A stretch of 14,507 nucleotides of DNA from JASFUX01 sp050050115 (lineage in GTDB: Bacteria > Pseudomonadota > Alphaproteobacteria > Caulobacterales > Maricaulaceae), in the NCBI GenBank assembly GCA_050050115.1, contig JASFUX010000066.1, positions 1-14,507 on the forward strand, written 5' to 3'. The position numbers were made by a program, and so were the translations under genes. Shown piece after piece: positions 1 through 6,727 of this stretch. Position 1 is the stretch's first letter, and each line of letters starts with the position of its first letter. Below the pieces are notes generated by a model. The model saw nothing but the letters and a program-made list of their open reading frames with translations. It did not search any database and was not told the DNA's origin.

Positions 1-395
1 GTCCGCTCGGACAGGTCGCCGCGCAGCAGATCGGCGTCGAGAACGAGATGCTCGCCGATCCGATCCTGCGGGCGGACATTGCTCGCATCGATATCGACAG
101 TCTGGCTTTCGCGCTGACGACCGAGCGGCTCGTCGACGAGGCGAAGGCCGGCAAGGAGCTTGGCTCCAAGTCGGCGCTCCTGAAGTACTACGGCACTGAG
201 CTCAACAAGCGCCGCTACGAGCTTTTGATGGCGTCGGCGGGCAACGACGGCCTCGAGTGGGAAGGCGAGCCCTCCCACGACGGCGCTCTGCCGCGCGCCT
301 GGCTGCGCACGAAAGCCAACTCGATCGAGGGCGGCACGTCCGAGGTCATGCTCAACATCATCGCCAAGCGCGTGCTTGGCTTGCCTTCAAGCTAG
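1..395 (+). CDS. acyl-CoA dehydrogenase, C-terminal part (5' end outside window)
   Basis: Reading is open from the window edge (first full codon at base 3) to TAG at 393-395, giving the last 130 residues of an acyl-CoA dehydrogenase. These flavoenzymes introduce the alpha-beta double bond into acyl-CoA and pass electrons to ETF. The visible part is the C-terminal helical domain. It ends in the family hallmark SIEGGTSEVMLNIIAKRVL, which contacts FAD and the partner subunit. The base that classical medium-chain enzymes carry as Y-E-G-T is replaced here by I-E-G-G-T, so the catalytic Glu is either elsewhere in the protein or in a partner. A second, smaller ACAD starts 16 bases downstream. Such neighbouring large/small ACAD pairs form heterotetramers in actinobacterial steroid side-chain oxidation (FadE28/FadE29 type), and a similar pairing is inferred here. 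The family is secure; the substrate is unknown. Confidence 0.9.
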   Translation, partial: PLGQVAAQQIGVENEMLADPILRADIARIDIDSLAFALTTERLVDEAKAGKELGSKSALLKYYGTELNKRRYELLMASAGNDGLEWEGEPSHDGALPRAWLRTKANSIEGGTSEVMLNIIAKRVLGLPSS

Positions 396-411
396 TCAAG
401 AGAGTTCCGCC

Positions 412-1551
412 ATGGCTTTGGTTCTGACTGAAGAACAAGAGATGCTGCGCGACGCAGCGAAAGGTTGGCTTGCCGACAACGCCCCCGTCAGCCAGCTGCG
501 CAAGTTGCGCGACACGGCTGATGCGGACGGCTTCGACCGCAAATCTTGGAAAGAAATGGCCGAGATGGGCTGGGCCGGCGTGCTGGCGCCCGAGGAGCAC
601 GGCGGCGTCGACATGGGCTACGTCGCCGCCGGCCTCATTGCCGAGGAGATGGGCCGCACGCTGACGGCCTCGCCCTATCTTTCGACGGCGGTTGTCGCGA
701 CGACCGCGCTCAACAAGGCCGGTACGCAGGATCAGCAGGCCGAGTGGTTGCCGAAGATCGTTTCCGGCGACGCGATCATCGCGCTCGCGATCGACGAGGA
801 GCGCAAGCATAATCCGGCGAAGACGGCGCTCAAGGCCGAACGGCACGGCAACGGCTTCAAGCTCAACGGCGCGAAGACCTTCGTCGCCGACGGCCATGTC
901 GCCGACGCCTATATCGTCGCCGCCCGCACGGCCGGCGCGCCGGGCGAAGCCGACGGGCTGACGCTGTTCCTGGTCAACGCCAAGACAAATGGGATCGGCG
1001 CAGAGCGCACGATCATGGTCGACAGCCGCAACAGCGCCGAAGTGAAGTTCGACAACGTCGAGGTGACGGCTGATGCGGTTCTCGGCGAAGTCGATGCCGG
1101 CCATGGGGCGCTAGAGCTGATCTTGAACGCCGGCCGCGCCGGACTCGCGGCGGAGATGTCGGGGTCAGCGCAGGAGTGCTTCGAGCGGACCTCCGCCTAT
1201 CTCGCCGAGCGCAAGCAGTTCGGCCAGACCATCGGCGCCTTCCAGGCGCTCCAGCATCGCGCGGCGCATCTTTACACCGAGGTCGAGCTGGCGCGGTCGA
1301 CGGTCCTCAAGGCGCTGCAGGTCATGGACGAGGACTTCGACAATGCAGCGATCAACGTCTCGCTCGCCAAGGCGAAGGCGGGGCAGGTGGCGCTGCTCGC
1401 CGCCCAGGAAGGCATCCAGATGCATGGCGGCATCGGCATGACTGACGAGTATGAGATCGGCTTTTTCATCAAACGCGTGCGCGCCGCTGGCGAGATGTTC
1501 GGCGACGCCAACTATCACGCCGACCAGTTGGCGCGACTTCAAGGATACTGA
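412..1551 (+). CDS. acyl-CoA dehydrogenase family protein (379 aa), probable partner of the upstream ACAD
   Basis: A complete ACAD of 379 residues. The N-terminal helical domain covers about residues 1-115, with the phrase GWAGVLAPEEHGG at 53-65. A beta domain follows to about 235, then a C-terminal helical domain with RKQFGQTIGAFQALQHRAA (267-285) and QMHGGIGMTDEYEIGFFIKR (336-355). After that, where canonical enzymes have Y-E-G-T-S, this protein reads MFGDANYH (362-369), so the C-terminal catalytic Glu is absent. The mid-domain segment usually rich in T-E-P/G-S-D is also degenerate (ALAIDEE, 125-131). Both points fit the non-catalytic or half-site subunit of a heteromeric ACAD. The start ATG at 412 is chosen because it follows the purine-rich AAGAGAG (398-404) and gives the usual N-terminus; an in-frame TTG at 376 would run into the upstream gene. 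It sits 16 bases after the upstream ACAD, evidently co-transcribed. Confidence 0.9.
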   Translation: MALVLTEEQEMLRDAAKGWLADNAPVSQLRKLRDTADADGFDRKSWKEMAEMGWAGVLAPEEHGGVDMGYVAAGLIAEEMGRTLTASPYLSTAVVATTALNKAGTQDQQAEWLPKIVSGDAIIALAIDEERKHNPAKTALKAERHGNGFKLNGAKTFVADGHVADAYIVAARTAGAPGEADGLTLFLVNAKTNGIGAERTIMVDSRNSAEVKFDNVEVTADAVLGEVDAGHGALELILNAGRAGLAAEMSGSAQECFERTSAYLAERKQFGQTIGAFQALQHRAAHLYTEVELARSTVLKALQVMDEDFDNAAINVSLAKAKAGQVALLAAQEGIQMHGGIGMTDEYEIGFFIKRVRAAGEMFGDANYHADQLARLQGY

Positions 1552-1553
1552 TC

Positions 1554-1571
1554 GCCGCGCCCGATCGCGGC
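1554..1571 (+). other. intercistronic hairpin between two ACAD genes
   Basis: GCCGCG (1554-1559) and CGCGGC (1566-1571) form a 6-bp stem with a 6-base loop. It begins two bases after the upstream stop codon and ends about ten bases before the Shine-Dalgarno of the next gene. No T-run follows, so it is not an intrinsic terminator. An mRNA-stability or processing role is possible but not shown. Confidence 0.35.
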
Positions 1572-1592
1572 ATTGATGGCTAGGGGAATGCT

Positions 1593-2837
1593 ATGAGCAT
1601 GGATCTGGGAATGTCCGAGCGGGTCAGACCGCTTGTCGAGCAAGTGCGCGAGATGGTGCGCGAACACGCGATGCCGCTCGAGCACGAATATCATGAAGAA
1701 AACGGCAAGGTGGCTGGAGAGAACGGTCGCTTCGGCATGACCGACCGGCAGATCGAGATCATCGAGTCGCTGAAGAAGAAGGCGCGCGAGAAGAACCTCT
1801 GGAACTTCTTCCTGACGCACTCCGACAAAGGCTACGGCCTGTCGACCGTCGAGTACGCTTATCTCGCCGAAGAGATGGGCTGGTCGCCGGCTCTCGGCTC
1901 GGAAATGTTCAACTGCTCGGCGCCGGACACCGGGAACATGGAGGTGTTCGAACGCTACGGTTCGGCCGAGCAGAAGGAGCGGTGGCTCAAACCCCTGCTC
2001 GCGGGCGAGATTCGCTCGGCTTATCTGATGACCGAACCGGACGTGGCGTCCTCGGACGCGAAGAACCTTGAGTTCTCTGCGGTCGAGGACGGCGACGAGT
2101 GGGTGCTGAACGGCGAGAAGTACTGGGCCTCGGGCGCCGGCGACCCGCGCTGCAAGGTCTACATCCTTATGGCCAACACCGGCGGGGATGACCGCAACGC
2201 GCGCCACTCGATGTTCGTCGTGCCGGCCGATACGCCGGGCATCGAAATCCTCCGCGCCATGACCGTCTTCGGCAAGGACGACGCGCCGCACGGCCACATG
2301 CACGTGCGCTTCACCAACGCGCGCCTTCCGAAGGACGCGATCCTGATCGGCAAGGGCAAAGGCTTCGAGGTGAGCCAGGGTCGTCTCGGCCCGGGGCGCA
2401 TTCACCACTGCATGCGCGCCGTCGGCCAGGCCGAGCGCGCTTTCGAGCTGATGGTCCGCCGCGCGCAGAACCGCACCGCTTTCGGCAAACCGTTGATCAA
2501 GCTGGGCGCGAACTACGACATCATCGCCGAATGCCGGCTCGAGATCGAGCAGGCGCGCCTTCTGTGCCTTAAGGCCGCGTGGATGATGGACCAGGGCGAC
2601 GGCCGGGCCGCGGCACCGTGGATCTCGAAGATCAAGACGGTCGCGCCGCGCATGGCGTGCAAGGTCGTCGACGAGGCGATGCAGATGCACGGCGGCACCG
2701 GCGTGTCCCAGGACACCCCTCTGGCGCGGATGTACACCTCGCTGCGCACGCTGCGGTTCGCCGACGGCCCCGACGCCGTCCACCGCATGGTCATCGCGCG
2801 CAGCGAGATCAAGCGTCTGAGCAATCATCCCGCCTAA
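1593..2837 (+). CDS. ACAD11-like acyl-CoA dehydrogenase (414 aa)
   Basis: A complete flavin-dependent acyl-CoA dehydrogenase of the ACAD10/ACAD11 type, without the N-terminal kinase-like domain those animal proteins carry. Landmarks are MTEPDVASSDA (146-156, flavin/substrate loop), NGEKYWASGAGDPR (173-186), GRLGPGRIHHCMRAVGQAER (263-282), RTAFGKPL (294-301), QMHGGTGVSQDTPLAR (364-379) and RFADGPDAVHRMVIAR (388-403). In the last segment an Asp-rich DGPD stands where the medium-chain type has its Y-E-G-T glutamate, as is typical of this subfamily. Established knowledge: family members act on medium- to very-long-chain or branched acyl-CoAs, and animal ACAD10/11 have been linked to 4-hydroxyacyl-CoA catabolism. 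Which substrate applies here is unknown. The ATG at 1593 has a strong Shine-Dalgarno AGGGGA (1582-1587); a second in-frame ATG six bases later is less well spaced. It is 41 bases after the previous ACAD and 10 before the hydratase gene. Confidence 0.93.
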   Translation: MSMDLGMSERVRPLVEQVREMVREHAMPLEHEYHEENGKVAGENGRFGMTDRQIEIIESLKKKAREKNLWNFFLTHSDKGYGLSTVEYAYLAEEMGWSPALGSEMFNCSAPDTGNMEVFERYGSAEQKERWLKPLLAGEIRSAYLMTEPDVASSDAKNLEFSAVEDGDEWVLNGEKYWASGAGDPRCKVYILMANTGGDDRNARHSMFVVPADTPGIEILRAMTVFGKDDAPHGHMHVRFTNARLPKDAILIGKGKGFEVSQGRLGPGRIHHCMRAVGQAERAFELMVRRAQNRTAFGKPLIKLGANYDIIAECRLEIEQARLLCLKAAWMMDQGDGRAAAPWISKIKTVAPRMACKVVDEAMQMHGGTGVSQDTPLARMYTSLRTLRFADGPDAVHRMVIARSEIKRLSNHPA

Positions 2838-2847
2838 GGAGAGCATC

Positions 2848-3321
2848 ATGGCTGTAGGCCGTCAGACCGTCCCGGCGACGGAGATTTCCGGGCTGGTCGG
2901 AAAGGAGATTGGCGTCTCCGACTGGATCGAAGTTGATCAGAACAAGATCAATGCGTTCGCCGACGTCACTGGTGACCACCAGTTCATCCACGTCGACCCC
3001 GAGCGAGCTTCCCAGACGCCGTTCGGCGGCACCATCGCGCACGGCTTTCTAACGCTGTCGCTGCTTTCGCAGATGTCCGCCGGCGCGTCGGTCTCCATTG
3101 AGGGCTCGGTGATGGGCATCAACTATGGTTGCGACAAGTTCCGCTTTCTTGCGCCGGTGCGTTCGGGAAAGCGCGTGCGCGGGCGTTTCACGCTAGCGGA
3201 CGCTCAGGAGAAGGAGCCCGGCCGTTGGCTGTTGAAGCATGCGGTCGAGGTGGAGATCGAAGGTGAAGACAAGCCGGCGCTCGTGGCCGAATGGCTCGGA
3301 ATGCAGGTCGTGCCGGCGTAG
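2848..3321 (+). CDS. MaoC/NodN-like enoyl-CoA hydratase (hot-dog fold, 157 aa)
   Basis: A small single hot-dog-domain protein of the MaoC dehydratase family, closest in pattern to NodN-like proteins (ISVSDWI-type start, GDHQFIH core, PFGGTIAHGFLTLSLL). It likely hydrates a trans-2-enoyl-CoA; family members that do so give the (R)-3-hydroxyacyl-CoA. The hydratase-2 motif is seen at 41-50 (TGDHQFIHVD), with the expected catalytic pair Asp43 and His48. Gln45 takes the place of the Asn of classical R-hydratases, as in NodN-like members. At 157 residues it matches the usual length for a one-domain homodimer. The Shine-Dalgarno AAGGAG overlaps the stop codon of the upstream ACAD, which points to translational coupling, and the SDR gene follows after 9 bases. 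The family is clear; the substrate and stereochemistry are inferred. Confidence 0.92.
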   Translation: MAVGRQTVPATEISGLVGKEIGVSDWIEVDQNKINAFADVTGDHQFIHVDPERASQTPFGGTIAHGFLTLSLLSQMSAGASVSIEGSVMGINYGCDKFRFLAPVRSGKRVRGRFTLADAQEKEPGRWLLKHAVEVEIEGEDKPALVAEWLGMQVVPA

Positions 3322-3330
3322 GGGACGAAT

Positions 3331-4263
3331 ATGACGGACATCAGATTTGACGGCCGCGTCGCAATCGTGACGGGGGCGGGGGCGGGGCTTGGCCGCGCGC
3401 ACGCTCTGGGCCTCGCGGCGCGGGGCGCCAAAGTGGTGGTCAACGATCTCGGCGGCGCGCGCGACGGCACGGGCGGTTCGAGCGCGGCGGCTCAGGCCGT
3501 GGTCGAGGAGATCAAGGCGGCTGGTGGCGAGGCGATCGCCGACGGCGCGGACGTCTCGAACGAGGCGCAGGTCGAGGCGATGATGGGCAGGGCGCTGGAC
3601 GCCTGGGGCCAGATCGACATCCTGATCAACAACGCCGGCATCCTCCGTGACAAGACGTTTCACAAGATGTCGCTCGATGATTTCCGGGCCGTGCTGGAGG
3701 TGCACCTTTGGGGCTCTGTGGTGTGCACCCACAAGGTCTGGAATCACATGCGCGACCGCGCCTACGGCCGGATCGTGTTCACGACGTCCTCGACCGGCCT
3801 TTACGGCAACTTCGGCCAAGCGAACTACGGCGCGGCCAAGCTGGGCGTCGTGGGCCTGATGAATACGCTTCATCTCGAAGGCGCGAAGTACAACATCCGC
3901 GTCAACTCGATCTCGCCGGTCGCCGCGACGCGCATGACCGAGGATCTAATGCCGCAGGAAGCGCTCGATCTGCTTGCGCCTGAAGCGGTGACCCCTGCGG
4001 TGCTCTATCTCGTCAGCGAAGACGCGCCCTCGCGCGCGATCATCGCGGCGGGGGCGGGGGGCTTCGCCCGCGCGCTGATCTACGAGACCGACGGCGTCTA
4101 CATTCCCGCAGGCGAGCTGTCGCCCGAGGCCGTTGCGGCGAAGTTCGACCAGATCTCCGATCCGGCCGGCCAGGAGGCCTATGACAACGGCAGCCGACCC
4201 TCGCTCAACTTCATGGGCAAGGCGGCCGAAGCGCTCGGGCTGGAGATGCCCGGACGGCGCTAG
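3331..4263 (+). CDS. SDR-family 3-hydroxyacyl-CoA dehydrogenase, MFE-2-like (310 aa)
   Basis: A short-chain dehydrogenase/reductase resembling the N-terminal (3R)-hydroxyacyl-CoA dehydrogenase part of peroxisomal multifunctional enzyme 2 (HSD17B4). It has the Rossmann motif TGAGAGLG (14-21), the family-typical VVVNDLGGARDGTG after beta-2, NNAG (100-103), and the catalytic set Ser153, Tyr166 and Lys170 in SSTGLYGNFGQANYGAAK. Asp39 at the end of beta-2 favours NAD+ over NADP+. It is about 60 residues longer than a minimal SDR; the extra C-terminal part (roughly 235-310) matches the longer MFE-2-type domain. Placed 9 bases after the MaoC-like hydratase, with GGGGA before its ATG, it completes dehydrogenation-hydration-dehydrogenation in one operon. 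The eukaryotic protein fuses the SDR and hydratase-2 domains; here they are separate genes. The exact substrate is not known. Confidence 0.92.
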   Translation: MTDIRFDGRVAIVTGAGAGLGRAHALGLAARGAKVVVNDLGGARDGTGGSSAAAQAVVEEIKAAGGEAIADGADVSNEAQVEAMMGRALDAWGQIDILINNAGILRDKTFHKMSLDDFRAVLEVHLWGSVVCTHKVWNHMRDRAYGRIVFTTSSTGLYGNFGQANYGAAKLGVVGLMNTLHLEGAKYNIRVNSISPVAATRMTEDLMPQEALDLLAPEAVTPAVLYLVSEDAPSRAIIAAGAGGFARALIYETDGVYIPAGELSPEAVAAKFDQISDPAGQEAYDNGSRPSLNFMGKAAEALGLEMPGRR

Positions 4264-4362
4264 CTCTCGGCGCAGGGCCGCCGGTCAACGTGTCGCTTTG
4301 ACTCCGCCCGTGAGGACGGAGGAAAGAAGCCGCTCTGAAGATCAGGCGGCGGGAACGGACCG
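4264..4362 (+). other. 99-base gap between the beta-oxidation operon and ctaA, with a small hairpin
   Basis: No gene is seen. CTCCG (4302-4306) and CGGAG (4317-4321) pair; extended inward the stem is 8 bp with one mismatch (CTCCGCCC/GGACGGAG, loop GTGA). It is followed by purine-rich GAAAGAAG rather than T, so it is at best a weak terminator. A TTGACT at 4298-4303 could be a -35 box, but no convincing -10 lies 16-18 bases downstream. A GACTC site (GANTC, the CcrM methylation target in alphaproteobacteria) lies at 4300-4304. Confidence 0.35.
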
Positions 4363-5445
4363 ATGACCTCGGCGGACGCTCACGAAGACGCGTCAGGGCG
4401 CGACGCCGCGGCGAAGAGCGCCGCGTCGCCGGCCGTGGCCGCGTGGCTGGCGACCGTCTGCGTCCTGGTGGTGGCGATCATCATGGTCGGCGGCCTCACG
4501 CGTCTGACCGACTCCGGCCTTTCGATCACCGAGTGGGACGTGGTGATGGGCACGTTGCCGCCTCTCGGGGAGGCCGCCTGGGGCGAAGCCTTTCGCCAAT
4601 ATCAGCAGACGACGGAGTACCAGCAGCTGAACTTCGCCATGACGCTGGCGGAGTTCAAGACGATCTTCTGGTGGGAATGGGGTCACCGGCTGCTCGGCCG
4701 GGTGATCGGGATGATTTATCTCGTCGGTCTCGTTGTCTTCTGGATCCGTGGACGCCTGCCGGCAGCGCTCAAACCACGCTTCGTCGCGATCTTCATCCTC
4801 ATCGGCTTTCAGGGCGCTATCGGCTGGTGGATGGTCACAAGCGGGCTCGTCGGCCGCCTGGACGTGAGCCAGCACCGGCTCGCCGCGCACCTGATGACGG
4901 CGTTCCTCATCCTCGCCGTGACCTGGTGGACGTTCTGGGACGTGCGGGCAGGGGAGGTTCGGGTCTTGCGGCCGGCATCGCGGCTCGGCGTCGCCGCAGC
5001 GGCGATGATGCTTCTCGTGACGCTCCAGATCGCTCTCGGCGCCTACGTGGCCGGACTCGACGGCGGGCGCGTCTATACCCAGTGGCCGCTGATCAATGGC
5101 GCCATCGCGCCCGCGGACTACGCCGCGTTCGAGCCGTTCTGGCGCAACCTCGTTGACAATCCGCTCACGGTGCAGATCAACCACCGGTATGTAGGCTATG
5201 CAGTAGTGCTCGCAGGGCTGGCCATATGGCTCTTCGGCTCCAAGGGGGCCTCAGGCCGGGAGCGAGCCATGCTTGGTCTGCTTGCGGCGGCGTGCGCGGG
5301 GCAGGCTGCGCTTGGCGTGACGACGCTGGTCAACACCTCGCCGATCGAGCTGTCCTCGATGCATCAGCTCGGCGCGGTCGCCGTGTTCCTGATCGCCGTT
5401 GTCTTGGTGCGCGAGACCGCGGTCAGTCGTCGTCTGCGGCGTTGA
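4363..5445 (+). CDS. ctaA: heme A synthase, CtaA/COX15 family (360 aa)
   Basis: An inner-membrane enzyme that oxidises heme O to heme A for aa3-type cytochrome c oxidase. After a short polar N-terminus, a helix with VGGLTRLTDSGLSITEWDV (42-60) gives the family signature. About eight hydrophobic helices follow. Four conserved histidines lie in the usual contexts: His108 in WEWGHRLLGR, His171 in SQHRLAAH, His274 in INHRYVGY and His334 in SMHQLGAV. The two-fold repeat (H-R pair, H-R/H-Q pair) is the heme-binding plan of the family. The length and the absence of the extracytoplasmic Cys pair match the proteobacterial/mitochondrial type rather than the Bacillus CtaA type. The ATG at 4363 is preceded by a purine-rich GGGAACGGA. 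No other oxidase-assembly gene is adjacent. Its last 23 bases overlap, tail to tail, the lipoprotein gene on the other strand. Confidence 0.95.
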   Translation: MTSADAHEDASGRDAAAKSAASPAVAAWLATVCVLVVAIIMVGGLTRLTDSGLSITEWDVVMGTLPPLGEAAWGEAFRQYQQTTEYQQLNFAMTLAEFKTIFWWEWGHRLLGRVIGMIYLVGLVVFWIRGRLPAALKPRFVAIFILIGFQGAIGWWMVTSGLVGRLDVSQHRLAAHLMTAFLILAVTWWTFWDVRAGEVRVLRPASRLGVAAAAMMLLVTLQIALGAYVAGLDGGRVYTQWPLINGAIAPADYAAFEPFWRNLVDNPLTVQINHRYVGYAVVLAGLAIWLFGSKGASGRERAMLGLLAAACAGQAALGVTTLVNTSPIELSSMHQLGAVAVFLIAVVLVRETAVSRRLRR

Positions 5446-6436
5446 CCTCTCGGACGGCTGCCAGCGCGCCGTCGAGCAATCCGCCAAGCTCCATGAAGTT
5501 GATGTTGTTCCCCTGCGCCGCGGCCAGCACTCCGGCGCTGAACGGGCCGCCGAAGTTCTCGCTCGCACCGGCGAGCACGTCCGGCGCCGGCGTTGACGCA
5601 GTGTTGAACCCCTCGACGAAGTCGACCCGCACGCGGTCGTTGAAGGGCGTGATCAAGGCCCCGGCGCCGGTCTCGGGCCGCGCCAGAAACACCCACTCGG
5701 AATCGGCGCGCGGAACAACCGCGGCGTCGATGACGCGCTCGGCGCCCCAGAGCGGATCGGCCGGTCCGATCTCATAGGCTCGGCCTGTCTGGCGGACGCC
5801 GACGATCGAGCTTCCGAGCGAGTCGCATGCGGCCATCGGCTCGTCGGTCTCGATCGATGCGGCGCGGGAGACCGCCAGCCGCTCGCCGCCGCTATCGCGG
5901 ACCTGCCAGGTCTCGACCGCGTTCTCGGTGGCGATGATGAGATCAGCAACCGCCTCGGTGACTCGCCCTTCGCAGAACGCAAGGATATCGCCGTCGATCT
6001 CGATCGGGTCGAGGGGGATGTCGATCAGCGTCTCTTCGTCGACGAGGTAAACCCAGGCTCTTACGCCCTCGATCTCGCCGCCGGTTGCGAAGAGCAGGGG
6101 GGCTGCGGAGCCTCGGAGCGAAAAGTCCGGCGCGGCGGCGAGTGCGCCTGCCACGGGGCCGTCGAGCGTCGTCGACACGCTCGAGGCGAGGTCGAAGGAG
6201 ACGAAGCCGCCAGTGTCGAGTGCGGCGATGGCGCGGCCGAGGAATGGCGTCTGATTGGGCAGCAGCACGATGTCGACGACGTCGCCGCTGAGATCCGCGT
6301 AACCGGTCACGGCGCGCGCTTCGATGCTCGGCTCGACGCGGACGGGCGGCGCGACGTCCTGCTCGTCGCCGCCAAGATCACATGCGGCGAGCGCCGCGGC
6401 GGCGAGAAGTGAAACAGCGAGCTGTCGAAGCGTCAT
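5423..6436 (-). CDS. lipoprotein of unknown function (337 aa)
   Basis: A predicted exported lipoprotein that I do not recognise. A short hydrophobic signal ends in the lipobox LAAC, with the acylated residue Cys19. Asp follows at +2, which in enteric bacteria retains lipoproteins in the inner membrane; whether that rule holds here is uncertain. The mature part is acidic, low in Lys and rich in Ala, Gly, Asp and Val. Short stretches such as DVVDIVLLP, GFVSFDLAS and RAWVYLVDEETLIDIPLD suggest a mostly beta structure, perhaps a partial beta-propeller. Two further Cys (in LAFCEGRV and AACDSLG) could form a disulfide. The ATG complementary to 6434-6436 is chosen because it begins the signal peptide and has AGGA eight to nine bases upstream; longer in-frame starts bury the signal. 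The gene converges on ctaA and overlaps its end by 23 bases. It is read away from rplM. Confidence 0.8.
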   Translation of the reverse strand: MTLRQLAVSLLAAAALAACDLGGDEQDVAPPVRVEPSIEARAVTGYADLSGDVVDIVLLPNQTPFLGRAIAALDTGGFVSFDLASSVSTTLDGPVAGALAAAPDFSLRGSAAPLLFATGGEIEGVRAWVYLVDEETLIDIPLDPIEIDGDILAFCEGRVTEAVADLIIATENAVETWQVRDSGGERLAVSRAASIETDEPMAACDSLGSSIVGVRQTGRAYEIGPADPLWGAERVIDAAVVPRADSEWVFLARPETGAGALITPFNDRVRVDFVEGFNTASTPAPDVLAGASENFGGPFSAGVLAAAQGNNINFMELGGLLDGALAAVREVNAADDD

Positions 6437-6492
6437 GAGCGTCGTTCCTATGTCGATGCGTGAAGTGAACAAGCGGCGAGCCTTCGGGGCTA

Positions 6493-6520
6493 TGCATAAG
6501 CTCGTGATCGGGCGGATCAA
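6493..6520 (-). promoter_or_regulatory. weak candidate promoter for the lipoprotein gene
   Basis: Read on the minus strand, TTGATC (complement of 6515-6520) and TATGCA (complement of 6493-6498) are separated by 16 bases, about 57 bases before the lipoprotein start codon. The -10 match is poor, and the -35 overlaps a hairpin, so this is only a candidate. Confidence 0.3.
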
Positions 6521-6532
6521 TGGCGATCCGCC
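6511..6532. repeat. 8-bp inverted repeat in the divergent intergenic region
   Basis: GGCGGATC (6511-6518) and GATCCGCC (6525-6532) are perfect inverted arms around AATGGC. No T-run follows on either side, so it is not an intrinsic terminator. It lies about 75 bases upstream of the lipoprotein gene and overlaps the candidate -35 box of its promoter, so an operator is one reading. Confidence 0.5.
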
Positions 6533-6582
6533 GCTTGGAACATGGTCGTGCGGTCTTGTGGGGCAGCGGGCGGCCGCTGATG

Positions 6583-6598
6583 AGGTAACATAATACCT
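6583..6598. repeat. short inverted repeat AGGTA-N6-TACCT
   Basis: Five-base arms (6583-6587 and 6594-6598) flank ACATAA in an AT-rich patch that stands out from the GC-rich surroundings, about 38 bases upstream of the rplM -35 box. It could be a regulator site or an upstream promoter element. The arms are short and chance is possible. Confidence 0.25.
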
Positions 6599-6635
6599 GT
6601 AAGCTAAGTCACCGATTTCACGATCAAATCCCGGA

Positions 6636-6664
6636 TTGACGCGTCGCTTTCGCCCGCGTATACG
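6636..6664 (+). promoter_or_regulatory. sigma-70-type promoter of rplM-rpsI
   Basis: A -35 box TTGACG (6636-6641), a 17-base spacer and a -10 box TATACG (6659-6664) make the best housekeeping promoter match in the window. It is placed to start transcription near 6671, leaving a leader of about 57 bases before rplM. The -10 box is inside a perfect 14-base palindrome, CCGCGTATACGCGG (6654-6667), which could bind a dimeric regulator or simply be a by-product of GC-rich flanks. Confidence 0.7.
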
Positions 6665-6727
6665 CGGCGCTTCCTTTCTTCAAGTCGGCGGGCTGCGGCG
6701 CGCGGACGCGACATCAAGGACCGACAC

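Noticed and set aside
358..1104. Long minus-strand open frame opposite the 379-aa ACAD gene
   Set aside because: Arg/Asp/Ala-rich shadow of a GC-rich gene with no family resemblance; the + strand ACAD is unmistakable.
1539..2849. 436-codon minus-strand open frame covering the ACAD11-like gene
   Set aside because: Longer than the real gene, but its composition is that of an antisense shadow (many Arg, His, Asp, Val), with no motif.
4300..4304. GANTC (CcrM) sites in gaps at 4300 and 11281 as regulatory signals
   Set aside because: Single five-base sites occur by chance; no clustering or promoter overlap supports regulation.
4302..4321. Hairpin as intrinsic terminator of the beta-oxidation operon
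   Set aside because: The stem has a mismatch and is followed by purines, not a T-run.
4298..4325. Possible promoter with TTGACT before ctaA
   Set aside because: No acceptable -10 box at 16-18 bases; the region downstream is GGAGGAAAGAAG, which is not promoter-like.
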